A stretch of 64,000 nucleotides of DNA from Chitinophaga hostae. Lineage in GTDB: Bacteria > Bacteroidota > Bacteroidia > Chitinophagales > Chitinophagaceae. Within the stretch, counting starts at the first letter, position 1; each line of letters begins with the position of its first letter. The stretch covers positions 372,001-436,000 of the forward strand of contig NZ_JAGTXB010000002.1 in the NCBI RefSeq assembly GCF_018224885.1, given 5' to 3'. The notes beneath the pieces are model-generated. The model had not been told where the DNA came from, ran no database searches, and saw nothing but the letters and a program-made list of their open reading frames with translations. A program made the translations under genes and the position numbers. Below are positions 51,301 through 60,737 of the stretch, piece by piece.

Positions 51301-52017
51301 TTACTGCTCGATCGCCAGTAATTCCACATCAAATACCAGGGTGCTTCCGGGGCCGATTTTCGGACCCGCGCCACGATCGCCGTACGCCAGCTCAGAAGGA
51401 ATGAAAAGACGCCATTTGGAGCCTACAGGCATCAATTGCAGTGCTTCTGTCCAGCCCTTGATCACACCACTCACCGGGAAGGAGATAGGCTCTCCTCTGT
51501 CCACAGAGCTATCGAATACAGTACCATCGATTAAAGTACCATGGTAATGTGTTTTCACTTTGCTGTTGAGGGTAGGTTTGGGACCATCGCCTGCTTTCAG
51601 GATCTCGTATTGCAAACCATCAGGCAGCGTTACCACACCTGGTTTAACTTTGTTTTCAGCCAGGAATTTAAGTCCTGCTTCACGGTTTTTGGCAGATTTG
51701 TCAGCTTTTAACTGCTGCAGATAATTACTTATGCTCATATCACATTGTTCTTTTGACAGTAATAAAGTTTGATTCTTCAATGCGTCTTGTATGGCCCTGG
51801 CCAGTATGGCGGTATTGACATTATCCAATCCCTGTGCTTTCAGATTTTCAGCGATACTTGCCCCAATGCCATAGCTCACAGAATCAAGGCGGTTTTTTAG
51901 TACCGTTGTTTTCGCGGCAGTTTTGATAACTGGTTTCTTAGGTGTAGGTTTAGTTTGACTGAAACCTTGTGCAGACAAGCATCCCAGTGCCCCTATGAAT
52001 AGGTATTTTTTGTACAT
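51301..52017 (-). CDS. FKBP-type peptidyl-prolyl isomerase, exported
   Basis: A periplasmic proline isomerase and folding helper of 238 residues. A signal peptide (FIGALGCLSAQGFSQ) is followed by an FKBP N-terminal helical domain (LDSVSYGIGASIAENLKAQG, SISNYLQQLK) and a catalytic FKBP domain (LPDGLQYEILKAGDG, VKTHYHGTLIDGTVFDSS, SKWRLFIPSELAYGDRGAG). The order is like Mip/FkpA dimeric isomerases. Its stop codon directly abuts the palindrome H4. Confidence 0.93.
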   Translation of the reverse strand: MYKKYLFIGALGCLSAQGFSQTKPTPKKPVIKTAAKTTVLKNRLDSVSYGIGASIAENLKAQGLDNVNTAILARAIQDALKNQTLLLSKEQCDMSISNYLQQLKADKSAKNREAGLKFLAENKVKPGVVTLPDGLQYEILKAGDGPKPTLNSKVKTHYHGTLIDGTVFDSSVDRGEPISFPVSGVIKGWTEALQLMPVGSKWRLFIPSELAYGDRGAGPKIGPGSTLVFDVELLAIEQ

Positions 52018-52085
52018 AAACGAATTATTGTCAGATAATGTATTAAAATAAGGATTTTAATGATGTCTGCAAGGTAATCAATAAT

Positions 52086-53978
52086 TTATTTTACAACCGG
52101 CAGTATCACATTCGACGGATGCTGTGCATCGTGATAAATGCGGATAGTGGCCTTTTTAAAGTCTTTGTCGGTGGCTTTGTAGATATCCATAAACTGCTGC
52201 GGGTTCCGGTCTGTGAGGGGAAACCAGCTGCTTTGTACCTGGATCATCATCCGGTGACCTTTCTGGAAGGTATGGGCAACATCCGGCAGGGTAAATTTCA
52301 CGGTAGCAGGCTGATTGGGCACAAAAGCTTCCGGATTTTCCATGCTGTTACGGAATTTACCCCTCATAATTTCCCCACGTACCAGCATCTGGTAACCGCC
52401 CATCGGGTAGGTGGATGAAGGCACACGACGATGTTCGCTACCCACTTCTTCTTCATATTTGAAATCATCCGGGAACACATCAATCACCTTCACGATGAAG
52501 TCTGCATCGGTAGTACTGGTGCTGGCAATGATATCAGCTACAATAGGACCGGCAAGAGTAACATCGTGGTCAAGCACTTCACTTTCAAACACTGCTACAT
52601 CGGGTCTGCGGGCGGCAAAGCGCTGATCGTCAGTCATGTAGTTAATAGTGCGGGTAAAATGCACATCCGCTGTATAAGGAACCGGTTTTGCCGGATCGCT
52701 TACATATTCGCTGAAACTGTTGCTGGCAGTTGGTTTGGTGAATGACAGCTTACCGTTTTCCTGCAGGTAAACAGGCGCTTCCTCCAGGTTCGCAGGAGGC
52801 CATTTAGGTAACTGTTTCCATTTGTTTTCACCGGTGAAAAAGATGGTGGCTTCCGCGATATCCGGCGCCTGGCCCTTGCCTTTCAGATAATAATTGAAGA
52901 AAGGAATTTCAATGTTATTAGCGTAATACTCAGCGGTATTACTGCCAAAGCGAACATTGCCCAGGTGGGTACCATCGTTGGATGCCCACTGACCATGATA
53001 CCAGGGGCCCATCACAATTCGGTTGTTGGTATTCGGACTTTTTTCCTCAATAACTTTATAGGTATTCCATGCGCCGAAGCAGTCTTCCGCATCGAATACA
53101 CCGCCTACTTCCAGCATAGCCGGTTTAACGTTCTGCAGGAAGTTACGCACATTGCGGGCTTTCCACCAGCTGTCGTAGGTAGGGTGGGCGTACATTTCAT
53201 GCCAGAAGGCTACACTGTCACCGATAATTTTTGAGAAGTTGGGCAACGCGCCGGTTTCCAGGTAGTATTTGTAGTTGTCGTGCGTGTAGTAATCAATTCC
53301 TTTAGGCCCCTCGGTGGTTGGCTTCGGATGAGGATGATCAAAAACGGTATAAAAAGAAAAGGCGTCAGAAATAAAGAAGGCGCCGTTGTGGTGAAAATCA
53401 TCTCCTATAAACCAATCTGTAACAGGCGCCTGAGGACTCACTGCCTTGAGGGCAGGATGACCGCTCAATGCCGCCATAGTAGAGTAGAAGCCGGGATAGG
53501 AAATACCAAATACGCCAACATTACCATTGTTGCCGGCAAGATTTTTTACCAGCCAGTCAATAGTATCATAGGTATCGCTGGCCTCGTCAATATCTTTTTT
53601 ACCTTTTTTAGCCGGATTGAAAGGACGCACATTCACAAATTTACCTTCACTCATCCAGGTGCCTCTTACATCCTGTATCACCATAATATAACCTTCCTTC
53701 AGGTATTGGTTATAGTGGTTTTTATACAACGGGCGAAAAACGGTTTCACCGTAAGGCGCACAGGAGTACGGGGTACGCGTCATTAAAATCGGATGTTTTT
53801 CCGATTGATCTTTGGGCAGGTAAACAGAAGTAAACAGCTTAACACCATCCCGCATGGTGATATATAATTCTTTTTTCGTGTAATGCTCGTACATCCAGAG
53901 GGAATCCTGGTTAACGGCTTTACAGGCAACGGGCAACAGGAATAGCGCGGCGCAGGCCAGCAGCAGCCATTTTCTCAT
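52086..53978 (-). CDS. CocE/NonD-family exported hydrolase
   Basis: An alpha/beta hydrolase of 630 residues of the X-Pro dipeptidyl-peptidase S15 or alpha-amino acid ester hydrolase type. It has a signal peptide (LLLACAALFLLPVACKA), the nucleophile elbow GISYPGFYS near residue 160, an Asp in VGGVFDAEDCFG and the His in MGPWYHGQWAS. YVSDPAKPVPYT and the jelly-roll C-terminal domain follow. Such enzymes cleave beta-lactam side chains or small peptides; the substrate here is unknown. Confidence 0.88.
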   Translation of the reverse strand: MRKWLLLACAALFLLPVACKAVNQDSLWMYEHYTKKELYITMRDGVKLFTSVYLPKDQSEKHPILMTRTPYSCAPYGETVFRPLYKNHYNQYLKEGYIMVIQDVRGTWMSEGKFVNVRPFNPAKKGKKDIDEASDTYDTIDWLVKNLAGNNGNVGVFGISYPGFYSTMAALSGHPALKAVSPQAPVTDWFIGDDFHHNGAFFISDAFSFYTVFDHPHPKPTTEGPKGIDYYTHDNYKYYLETGALPNFSKIIGDSVAFWHEMYAHPTYDSWWKARNVRNFLQNVKPAMLEVGGVFDAEDCFGAWNTYKVIEEKSPNTNNRIVMGPWYHGQWASNDGTHLGNVRFGSNTAEYYANNIEIPFFNYYLKGKGQAPDIAEATIFFTGENKWKQLPKWPPANLEEAPVYLQENGKLSFTKPTASNSFSEYVSDPAKPVPYTADVHFTRTINYMTDDQRFAARRPDVAVFESEVLDHDVTLAGPIVADIIASTSTTDADFIVKVIDVFPDDFKYEEEVGSEHRRVPSSTYPMGGYQMLVRGEIMRGKFRNSMENPEAFVPNQPATVKFTLPDVAHTFQKGHRMMIQVQSSWFPLTDRNPQQFMDIYKATDKDFKKATIRIYHDAQHPSNVILPVVK

Positions 53979-54056
53979 AAACGGTTTATTTAAGATTTAG
54001 ATACCGGCTAAAGTAGTGAAAAAATGTAAATAGCCCGGCAGGTATATGGGGAACGG

Positions 54057-54407
54057 TTATTGACCCAGTTTTTCACGTTCCTTTTTTGGGAGACTGGCTA
54101 CAACAAGGTCATAGGAGTTTTTGATCCACTCCAGGAGGAGTTTGTTGGGAATACCGGAATGCACGTCAACAGTGTTCCAGTGTTTTTTATTCATGTGATA
54201 GCCGGGAATCACGCCCTCATAGCGTTCGCGCAGTTCTATTGCTTCTTCCGGATCGCATTTCAGGTTAATGGTTTCGAATTCGGTGAGACCGCTCAGTGCA
54301 AATACTTTACCACTTACTTTGTATACCAGGGTTTCATCTCCGAAAGGAAATTCTTCTGTAACGCCGGGCAGTGAAAGACAATATTCCTGGAATTGAGCTA
54401 GGTTCAT
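54057..54407 (-). CDS. MmcQ/YjbR-family protein
   Basis: A 116-residue protein of the MmcQ/YjbR family, with a fold resembling DNA-binding CyaY-like domains but of uncertain function. It starts MNLAQFQEYCLSLPGVTEEFPFGDETLVYKV and has KCDPEEAIELRERYEGVIPGYHMNKKHWNTV, the family core. It is a single gene downstream of a perfect hairpin at 54421-54462. Confidence 0.88.
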   Translation of the reverse strand: MNLAQFQEYCLSLPGVTEEFPFGDETLVYKVSGKVFALSGLTEFETINLKCDPEEAIELRERYEGVIPGYHMNKKHWNTVDVHSGIPNKLLLEWIKNSYDLVVASLPKKEREKLGQ

Positions 54408-54420
54408 GAGTGTAGCGGTT

Positions 54421-54462
54421 TACTGATTTTTGTAGTCGGGTGTTTGACTACAAAAATCAGTA
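54421..54462. terminator. Perfect 17-bp hairpin
   Basis: TACTGATTTTTGTAGTC and GACTACAAAAATCAGTA pair perfectly with an 8-base loop. It lies between two minus-strand genes; the T-run after it lies on the plus side, so its role is uncertain. Confidence 0.6.
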
Positions 54463-54507
54463 AATTTTTGGAAATTATGACATAGCGATTCAGGATATCT
54501 ATTTCGG

Positions 54508-54822
54508 CTATTGTACCTTGATATAACTGAACTTGCAGATGGTAACTGCACCGGGAGCAGTAGGATAAATATCGGTCTCTTTTTGTTCGGTTATCATATT
54601 GGTGACCCTATTAAATTTATAGCTGAAGTCTGTATAACTTCTTTCTTCAATGAGTTTAAGGGTATTGTTTTCACCAAATGAAAAATGCATCGCTGCATAG
54701 GTTGATGCATTATAAAAAAGTGGATTCTGGATAAATAACTGGTAAAACAGATTGCTCTTTTCTGAAGTCTTACCTTGTTTATCTGTCTTAGATCGTTTTG
54801 TTATGTCTTTGCTTTCCCCCAT
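54508..54822 (-). CDS. Small protein of unknown function
   Basis: A 104-residue ORF with no recognised family. The N-terminus is Lys/Ser-rich without a signal sequence (MGESKDITKRSKTDKQGKTSE), followed by a beta-like region (AAMHFSFGENNTLKLIEERSYTDFSYKFNRVTN). A long hairpin (54857-54899) lies before it. Coding is plausible because the frame is open, starts with ATG and is not a shadow of another gene, but support is limited. Confidence 0.5.
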   Translation of the reverse strand: MGESKDITKRSKTDKQGKTSEKSNLFYQLFIQNPLFYNASTYAAMHFSFGENNTLKLIEERSYTDFSYKFNRVTNMITEQKETDIYPTAPGAVTICKFSYIKVQ

Positions 54823-54856
54823 TGGCAGAGGTCATCCCGGGCAGGATTATATAATG

Positions 54857-54899
54857 CTGAAACGTCCTGTACATCGGTGTAATGTACAGGACGTTTCAG
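54857..54899. repeat. Perfect 18-bp hairpin
   Basis: CTGAAACGTCCTGTACAT and its complement, with a 7-base loop CGGTGTA. It is 14 bases downstream of the stop of the minus-strand 54914 gene; the sequence after it lacks a U-tract on that strand. Confidence 0.7.
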
Positions 54900-54913
54900 G
54901 GAAAAAATAAACC

Positions 54914-55426
54914 TTATTTTTTATTAATACTGATAATCACACGGGAATATCTTGCATAGGTAATCTCCACTTCCTGGCCTGCACGATATCCTTCCAGTGC
55001 CCCCCGCATCCAGTAGAATAAACGTTTTTTCTTATTCTCGAGCAGGATCATAATATTGGTTTGTGAATCATTGTTTTCCAGGTACACCGCTTCCATAGGC
55101 GCGTGCAGCGTTGCTTTCTGCAAAGCGGTCAGGTCCTTCTTTATCGCCCAGTAACGGATGTCTGTTACTTTAATCAATGCAAATATCAACGCCACTACAA
55201 AGCTTAACAGCCATACCCAGAACCAAAGATTTTTGAACGACAGGAGTGAATCATCTGCATCGCCCAGGTTATTGTGGGTATACAAATAAATCTGAGGTAT
55301 AATAGCCGCTACCAATAATAGCCCAAAACCGATAAGGGTAAATTTGGTTAACTGTTGTTTGTTTCTCTTCAGCGCATCCTGTAATAAAAAGTGTTCTTCA
55401 GTCGTAATAAAGGTGTAGTCAGACAT
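54914..55426 (-). CDS. Membrane protein of unknown function
   Basis: A 170-residue protein with two membrane helices (FTLIGFGLLLVAAIIPQIYLY near residue 30 and LWFWVWLLSFVVALIFALI near 68) and a C-terminal cytoplasmic domain of about 80 residues (AVYLENNDSQTNIMILLENKKK, YRAGQEVEITYARYSRVII), which looks like a small beta fold. It recalls hypothetical Bacteroidota proteins but I cannot name a family. It is divergent from the pyrophosphatase-like gene across an AT-rich 314-base gap. Confidence 0.75.
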   Translation of the reverse strand: MSDYTFITTEEHFLLQDALKRNKQQLTKFTLIGFGLLLVAAIIPQIYLYTHNNLGDADDSLLSFKNLWFWVWLLSFVVALIFALIKVTDIRYWAIKKDLTALQKATLHAPMEAVYLENNDSQTNIMILLENKKKRLFYWMRGALEGYRAGQEVEITYARYSRVIISINKK

Positions 55427-55740
55427 AGTTGTTGATGGTTTTTCAGTAGGCTAATATATAGATAAACAATTAATTAATTATATTTATATATATAATTTTT
55501 TATTCAGTGGTTATTGTTTTGCCTGTTTACAGCCATTTTTAGAAAATATGTGTTAAAATATTATTACATGTTTTGGAAGATGTATACATATGTGATAACA
55601 TATTTCTACGCTTTTATTAACGTATTTATAATCACTGAGGTGATTTTCAGTGAAAATAGTTTTCTAATTTGCGACCCATTATAACCCATCATCTGTTATT
55701 CTTCCCCATATTATTTGCGGTTAATCATAAAACGACAATT
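55427..55740. other. AT-rich 314-base divergent intergenic region
   Basis: Very AT-rich, with alternating TATATA near 55478. A possible -7-like box (CTAATTTGC) lies at about 55663. No ORF is supported; it should hold promoters for both flanking genes. Confidence 0.6.
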
Positions 55741-57003
55741 GTGAAAAGGACTTTTTTATTTGCCGTTGCCTTGCTGTTGATCAGCACCGGTAACTATGCA
55801 CAGGACACGACCCAGCTAATAACAGAAGGACGGAAGAACAGCGCTACCCAGCAAACAAAGCCCTACGTGATCATGATCTCTATCGATGGATTCAGGTATG
55901 ATTATGCTGAGAAGTATAACGCAGCGCAACTGTTGCAATTATCCGGCGCCGGTGTGCGGGCTACCGCCATGCAGCCATCTTTTCCATCACTAACCTTTCC
56001 CAATCACTATACCCTCGCTACCGGATTATATCCTGCACACCATGGACTGGTGGATAATCTTTTCTACGATCGTAAAAGAGACTCCGTTTATAAGGTAGGT
56101 AACCGGGCTGCTGTGGAAGACGGCACCTGGTACAATGGGCAGCCGCTATGGGTGCTGGCAGAGAAACAGCAAATGATCAGCGCCAGCTATTTTTGGGTAG
56201 GCTCAGAAAGCGCCATACAAAACGTAAGGCCAACCTACTATTTTAAATACCAGGAAAAAACAAGTATCGACAAACGCATTCAGCAGGTCGTAAACTGGCT
56301 GCAGCTACCGGAAGAGCAGCGCCCGCACCTGATCACTTTCTACTTCCCGGAAGTAGATCATATGGGCCATTCCTATGGACCGGATGCCGACAGCGTACGC
56401 AGTGCCGTACAGTTCGTTGACAACGCTATCGGTAAAATGGTGGCAGCGGTGAATAAACTCCACCTGCCGGTAAATTATATCGTGGTGTCTGATCATGGTA
56501 TGATGCAGGCTGATACGGTAAACACCATCCATGTACCCGACGCGCCTGAACTGCAACCACTGAAAATAATGCCCGGTAATGAAAAAGTAATGCTCTATGG
56601 CAAAAATGAGCAGGAAATAAAAGCTGCTTACGACTATCTGAAAAAACATGAACAACACTATACAACTTACCTGAAAAATGAAACACCGGAGAGGTGGCAC
56701 TACGGACAGGAAGATGTTTATAACCGCATAGGCGATATTATACTATTGGCAGAAGCCAATTACGCTTTCAGTATCAACGGAAAAAAAGTGCATCCGGGGC
56801 ATCATGGTTATGACAACAATCTCACTGGCATGAATGCCGTATTTATGGCCTGGGGGCCTGCATTTAAACCCCATACCCGCATTGCCACTTTTGAAAACAT
56901 ACATGTGTATCCGTTAGTAGCAAAAATACTAGGGCTGGATATCACACAGCCTATCGACGGCCACATTGAAGTACTGGAACCGGTACTGACCACCGGGGAT
57001 TAA
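55741..57003 (+). CDS. Exported nucleotide pyrophosphatase/phosphodiesterase (NPP-like)
   Basis: An alkaline phosphatase-superfamily enzyme of 420 residues, probably hydrolysing nucleotides or phosphodiesters outside the cytoplasm. The start GTG 55741 gives a signal peptide (TFLFAVALLLISTGNYAQ). The nucleophile Thr lies in PSFPSLTFPNHYTLATGLYP near residue 84, and metal residues in FPEVDHMGHSYGPDA, SDHGMMQAD and HPGHHGYDN. This is the pattern of ectonucleotide pyrophosphatase/phosphodiesterases. Confidence 0.92.
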   Translation: MKRTFLFAVALLLISTGNYAQDTTQLITEGRKNSATQQTKPYVIMISIDGFRYDYAEKYNAAQLLQLSGAGVRATAMQPSFPSLTFPNHYTLATGLYPAHHGLVDNLFYDRKRDSVYKVGNRAAVEDGTWYNGQPLWVLAEKQQMISASYFWVGSESAIQNVRPTYYFKYQEKTSIDKRIQQVVNWLQLPEEQRPHLITFYFPEVDHMGHSYGPDADSVRSAVQFVDNAIGKMVAAVNKLHLPVNYIVVSDHGMMQADTVNTIHVPDAPELQPLKIMPGNEKVMLYGKNEQEIKAAYDYLKKHEQHYTTYLKNETPERWHYGQEDVYNRIGDIILLAEANYAFSINGKKVHPGHHGYDNNLTGMNAVFMAWGPAFKPHTRIATFENIHVYPLVAKILGLDITQPIDGHIEVLEPVLTTGD

Positions 57004-57118
57004 AAAGAAATTACGAATTGGGAATTACGAATTACGGAGTTGTGAGAAGAAAGCAGTACATAATTTTTCTTCTCACAACTCCGTAATTCGTAATTCCCAA
57101 TTCGTAATTTTTCAGCTG
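57003..57118. repeat. AATTACG-unit palindrome
   Basis: The arms are built from 7-nt units AATTACG, AATTGGG, AATTACG, AATTACG, then GAGTTGTGAGAAGAAA, mirrored on the right. It fills the gap between the convergent NPP-like and gcvP genes. Confidence 0.9.
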
Positions 57119-57122
57119 TAAA

Positions 57123-59993
57123 CTAAGCGCCTACTACTGTTTCCTCATAAGCGCTTGCAGGCTCGCAGGTGCAGATCAGGTTTCTGTCGCCAAACGTATT
57201 GTTGATACGGCTTACAGAAGGCCAGAATTTATTTGCTTTCACATATTCCAGCGGGAAGGCTGCCTGTTGACGGCTATATGGACGGGTCCATTCGTCAGCA
57301 GTGATCACCTGTTGGGTATGCGGTGCATTTTTCAGTACGTTATTTTGTTTGTCGGCCTGACCCTGTTCTACCGCACTGATTTCAGCACGGATAGCAAGGA
57401 GGGCGTCGCAAAAACGATCCAGTTCTCCTTTATCCTCACTTTCGGTAGGCTCAATCATGATGGTACCTGGTACCGGGAAGCTCATGGTAGGAGCGTGGAA
57501 GCCATAGTCCATCAGGCGTTTGGCCACATCTTCCGCTTCAATACCGGCAGTTGCTTTAAACGGACGAAGATCCACGATGAATTCATGCGCACAGGTGCCG
57601 TTAACACCGGTATACAATATTTCATAAGCTTTTTCCAGTCTTGCCTTCATGTAGTTGGCATTCAGGATTGCATATTCAGAAGCCAGTTTCACGCCTTTGA
57701 AGCCCAGCATACGGATATATGCGTAGGAGATCAGCAGGATGCTGGCAGAACCGAATGGCGCTGCAGATACGGCATTAGATGGTTTGCCGTCGTTCAGTGT
57801 AACGTGGCCGGGCAGGAATGGCGCCAGGTGTTTGGCAACACAGATCGGGCCCATGCCGGGACCGCCGCCACCGTGAGGAATAGCGAAGGTTTTATGCAGG
57901 TTCAGGTGGCAAACGTCTGCTCCGATCAGGCCGGGTGCAGTTAAACCTACCTGGGCGTTCATATTGGCGCCGTCCATATATACCTGTCCACCATGTTCGT
58001 GGATAGTAGCACAGATCTCTTTCACACTTTCTTCATACACGCCATAGGTAGATGGGTAAGTGATCATGATACCAGCGAGGTCTTTGCTGTGTGCAGCAGC
58101 CTTTGCTTTCAGATCTTCTACATCGATATAACCGTTTTCGAGTGCTTTTACAATCACTACCCTGAAGCCAGCCATTACAGCAGATGCGGGGTTGGTACCG
58201 TGTGCGCTGATAGGGATCAGCATCACATTACGGTGGCCTTCACCTCTGCTTTTCTGGTACTCGCGAATAACCAGCAAACCGGCGTATTCGCCCTGTGCAC
58301 CACTGTTGGGTTGCAGGCTGCAGGCGTCAAAACCGGTAATCTTGCTCAGGTATTCACCCAGTTCGGTAGCCATCTGTAAATAGCCGCCTACCTGGTTGGA
58401 AGGTGCAAAAGGATGCATTTTGCTCCAGTGAGCCCAGCTCAAGGGAATCATCTCCGTAGCTGCATTCAGTTTCATGGTGCAGGAACCCAGGGAGATCATG
58501 GAAGTATTCAGGGAAAGATCCTTGTTTTCCAGCATCTTCAGGTAACGCATCATCAGCGACTCACTATGATGGGTATTAAACACCGGGTGCAGCAGGTAAG
58601 CAGAGGTACGTTGTAAATCAGCAGGAACGCCGGTAGTGCCGGCGGAAACAGCTGCTGTATCGGTAGTACCTGCGCTGAATACATGGAGTATATCGTTTAC
58701 ATCCGCTACAGTAGTGGTTTCATCCAGGGAAATACCTACGTTGCCATTGGAGAAGTAACGGAAGTTAATACCAGTTGCTTCTGCGGCAGACTTAACATCT
58801 GCTGCGCCCAATACCACGATGGTATCAAAAAAGTTATCTGCTGCCAGTTTCAGGCCTTTCGCTTTCAGCTTGCCTGCCAGGGTGTTGGTCAGCAGGGAAA
58901 CACGGGTGGCAATATTTTTCAGGCCTTCCGGACCATGATACACGGCATACATAGCGGCCATGTTAGCCAGCAATGCCTGGGCAGTACAGATATTGGAAGT
59001 TGCTTTTTCACGTTTGATATGCTGCTCGCGGGTTTGCAGTGCCATGCGCAGTGCACGGCCACCGGTGGCATCAATGCTCACGCCGATAATACGGCCGGGA
59101 ATAGAACGTTTGAAATCGTCCTTTACAGCAAAAAATGCAGCGTGTGGTCCGCCGAAGCCTAATGGAACACCAAAACGCTGCGCAGAACCAAATGCAGCAT
59201 CAGCACCCATTTCACCGGGTGATGTCAGCAGCGTCAGTGCCAGCAGGTCTGTAGCCACACCTACAAATGCACCTACTGCATGCACGCCGTCTATAAATGC
59301 GCGGTAATCAGCAGTAGCCCCAACATTGTCAGGATACTGTATCAGCGCACCAAAATAAGATTCATCGAAAGAAGCTGTTTTGTAATCGCCAACTACCACT
59401 TCAATATGCAAAGGTGTAGCGCGGGTATAGATTACATCCAGCGTTTGCGGATATACGTTGGCGTCTACAAAAAAGCGGGGTCTGGTTACATGATCATGAT
59501 CCTTGTTCAACGCATTGAAAAACATGGTCATCGCCTCTGCTGCGGCAGTGGCTTCATCCAGCAGGGAAGCATTGGCAATAGGCAGGCCTGTCAGGTCACA
59601 TACCATCGTCTGGTAGTTCAGCAAACTTTCCAACCGGCCTTGTGAAATCTCTGCCTGGTAAGGAGTATACTGGGTATACCATCCTGGATTTTCAAATACA
59701 TTACGCAAAATAACGCTGGGTGTAATGGTATCGAAGTAACCCTGTCCGATATAGTTACGATATACCTTGTTTTTCAGTGAAATGTCCTTCAGGTGGCGGA
59801 GATAATCACTTTCACTCATCGCTGCAGGAATAGCCAGTGGCTGTTGCATACGGATAGCGCCCGGAACTGTTTTGCTGATCAGCTGGTCCAGGTCGGAGGC
59901 CCCAATGGTGTCCAGCATCTGGTTGGTCTCCCCTTCATTCGGCCCTATGTGACGGTGCACGAATTCATTTTGTTGAATATCAAAAAGATTCAT
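57123..59993 (-). CDS. gcvP: Glycine dehydrogenase (decarboxylating), P protein
   Basis: The decarboxylating subunit of the glycine cleavage system, with PLP. The 956-residue fused form has the N-terminal half ([38 protein letters not shown]) and C-terminal half with the PLP lysine in [20 protein letters not shown] near residue 700 and [19 protein letters not shown]. The promoter is visible on the minus strand: TTG (60053-60055), 20 bases, TAGCTTTG (60025-60032). It needs lipoylated GcvH, whose lipoylation begins with LipB. Confidence 0.97.
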   Translation of the reverse strand: MNLFDIQQNEFVHRHIGPNEGETNQMLDTIGASDLDQLISKTVPGAIRMQQPLAIPAAMSESDYLRHLKDISLKNKVYRNYIGQGYFDTITPSVILRNVFENPGWYTQYTPYQAEISQGRLESLLNYQTMVCDLTGLPIANASLLDEATAAAEAMTMFFNALNKDHDHVTRPRFFVDANVYPQTLDVIYTRATPLHIEVVVGDYKTASFDESYFGALIQYPDNVGATADYRAFIDGVHAVGAFVGVATDLLALTLLTSPGEMGADAAFGSAQRFGVPLGFGGPHAAFFAVKDDFKRSIPGRIIGVSIDATGGRALRMALQTREQHIKREKATSNICTAQALLANMAAMYAVYHGPEGLKNIATRVSLLTNTLAGKLKAKGLKLAADNFFDTIVVLGAADVKSAAEATGINFRYFSNGNVGISLDETTTVADVNDILHVFSAGTTDTAAVSAGTTGVPADLQRTSAYLLHPVFNTHHSESLMMRYLKMLENKDLSLNTSMISLGSCTMKLNAATEMIPLSWAHWSKMHPFAPSNQVGGYLQMATELGEYLSKITGFDACSLQPNSGAQGEYAGLLVIREYQKSRGEGHRNVMLIPISAHGTNPASAVMAGFRVVIVKALENGYIDVEDLKAKAAAHSKDLAGIMITYPSTYGVYEESVKEICATIHEHGGQVYMDGANMNAQVGLTAPGLIGADVCHLNLHKTFAIPHGGGGPGMGPICVAKHLAPFLPGHVTLNDGKPSNAVSAAPFGSASILLISYAYIRMLGFKGVKLASEYAILNANYMKARLEKAYEILYTGVNGTCAHEFIVDLRPFKATAGIEAEDVAKRLMDYGFHAPTMSFPVPGTIMIEPTESEDKGELDRFCDALLAIRAEISAVEQGQADKQNNVLKNAPHTQQVITADEWTRPYSRQQAAFPLEYVKANKFWPSVSRINNTFGDRNLICTCEPASAYEETVVGA

Positions 59994-60024
59994 GATGTAA
60001 GCAGGTAATTTGAAATAGAATGCG

Positions 60025-60055
60025 CAAAGCTATGCAGATTTTAAGCAACGGCCAA
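60025..60055 (-). promoter_or_regulatory. gcvP promoter
   Basis: TTG at 60053-60055 and TAGCTTTG at 60025-60032 (minus strand) with a 20-base spacer match the Bacteroidota consensus. The ATG is at 59993. Confidence 0.7.
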
Positions 60056-60123
60056 ACAATGAGTACTGGCGGGGGAAAACAGTGATAATTGATGTATTAT
60101 CAAAAGGTGTCTCTGTCATAATT

Positions 60124-60151
60124 TTGTCCAATCACGAATTACCTATCTTTG
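60124..60151 (+). promoter_or_regulatory. Promoter of the YkgJ-like gene
   Basis: TTG (60124-60126), 17 bases and TATCTTTG (60144-60151). The ATG lies only 6 bases downstream, so the mRNA should be nearly leaderless. Confidence 0.6.
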
Positions 60152-60157
60152 CAGCAA

Positions 60158-60652
60158 ATGAGCAAAATATTAGAAGACTGGGAACAGAAGGCCCAGGATA
60201 AGCAAAAGGCTAATAAACAGTTTCTGGCAAAACTGCAAACCCGCCGCGGTAAGGGGGTGGAAAAGCTGTTGCCGGAACTACATGAAGAAGCTTTCAGTAA
60301 AATAGACTGCCTCGAATGCGGAAATTGCTGTAAAACCATCAGTCCCCGCTTCAAAGGCCCTGATATCAGACGTATCTCCAAACACCTGGGGATGAAGGAA
60401 GGCGACTTTATTGAAACTTATCTCCGGCTCGACAGCGACGAAGATTATGTGGTGAAATTCACGCCCTGCCCGTTCCTCGGCGCTGATAACTACTGCGGTA
60501 TTTATGATGTTCGCCCCGGCGACTGCGCCAACTATCCATACACAGATAGTTACGACTTCTTTAAACGCCCGAAAATTACCTATGAAAACAGCACCGTATG
60601 CCCTGCTGTTTACTATGTACTGGAGCGCCTGAAGGAGTCCATGAAATTATAG
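60158..60652 (+). CDS. YkgJ-family cysteine cluster protein
   Basis: A small cytoplasmic protein of 164 residues of the CxxCxxCC family, which probably binds zinc or an iron-sulfur cluster. Cysteines occur in DCLECGNCCKTISP (near residue 51), TPCPFLGADNYCGIYDVRPGDCANYP and STVCPAVYY, in the family arrangement. The start is ATG 60158; a TTG 9 bases upstream overlaps the TATCTTTG box. Its role is not known. A heptad repeat and a convergent MFS gene follow. Confidence 0.9.
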   Translation: MSKILEDWEQKAQDKQKANKQFLAKLQTRRGKGVEKLLPELHEEAFSKIDCLECGNCCKTISPRFKGPDIRRISKHLGMKEGDFIETYLRLDSDEDYVVKFTPCPFLGADNYCGIYDVRPGDCANYPYTDSYDFFKRPKITYENSTVCPAVYYVLERLKESMKL

Positions 60653-60654
60653 GA

Positions 60655-60735
60655 AGCTTTTAGTAAAAATGCAGCGAAGAGTAATCATCTTCGCTGCATT
60701 TTTACTAGAAGCTAAAAGCTAATGGCTAAAAGCTG
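60655..60735. repeat. Heptad-arm palindromic element
   Basis: The inner stem AAATGCAGCGAAGA is mirrored by TCTTCGCTGCATTT with a 7-base loop. One arm has one unit and the other about five (AAGCTAA, AAGCTAA, TGGCTAA, AAGCTGG). It sits between convergent genes. Confidence 0.88.
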
Positions 60736-60737
60736 GA

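Noticed and set aside
53280..53786. Plus-strand ORF of 168 codons opposite the CocE-type hydrolase
   Set aside because: Antisense to conserved catalytic motifs of the hydrolase, so treated as a shadow.
57267..57944. Long plus-strand ORF of 225 codons opposite gcvP
   Set aside because: It lies wholly antisense to the clearly conserved gcvP frame and its translation resembles no family; a shadow ORF.
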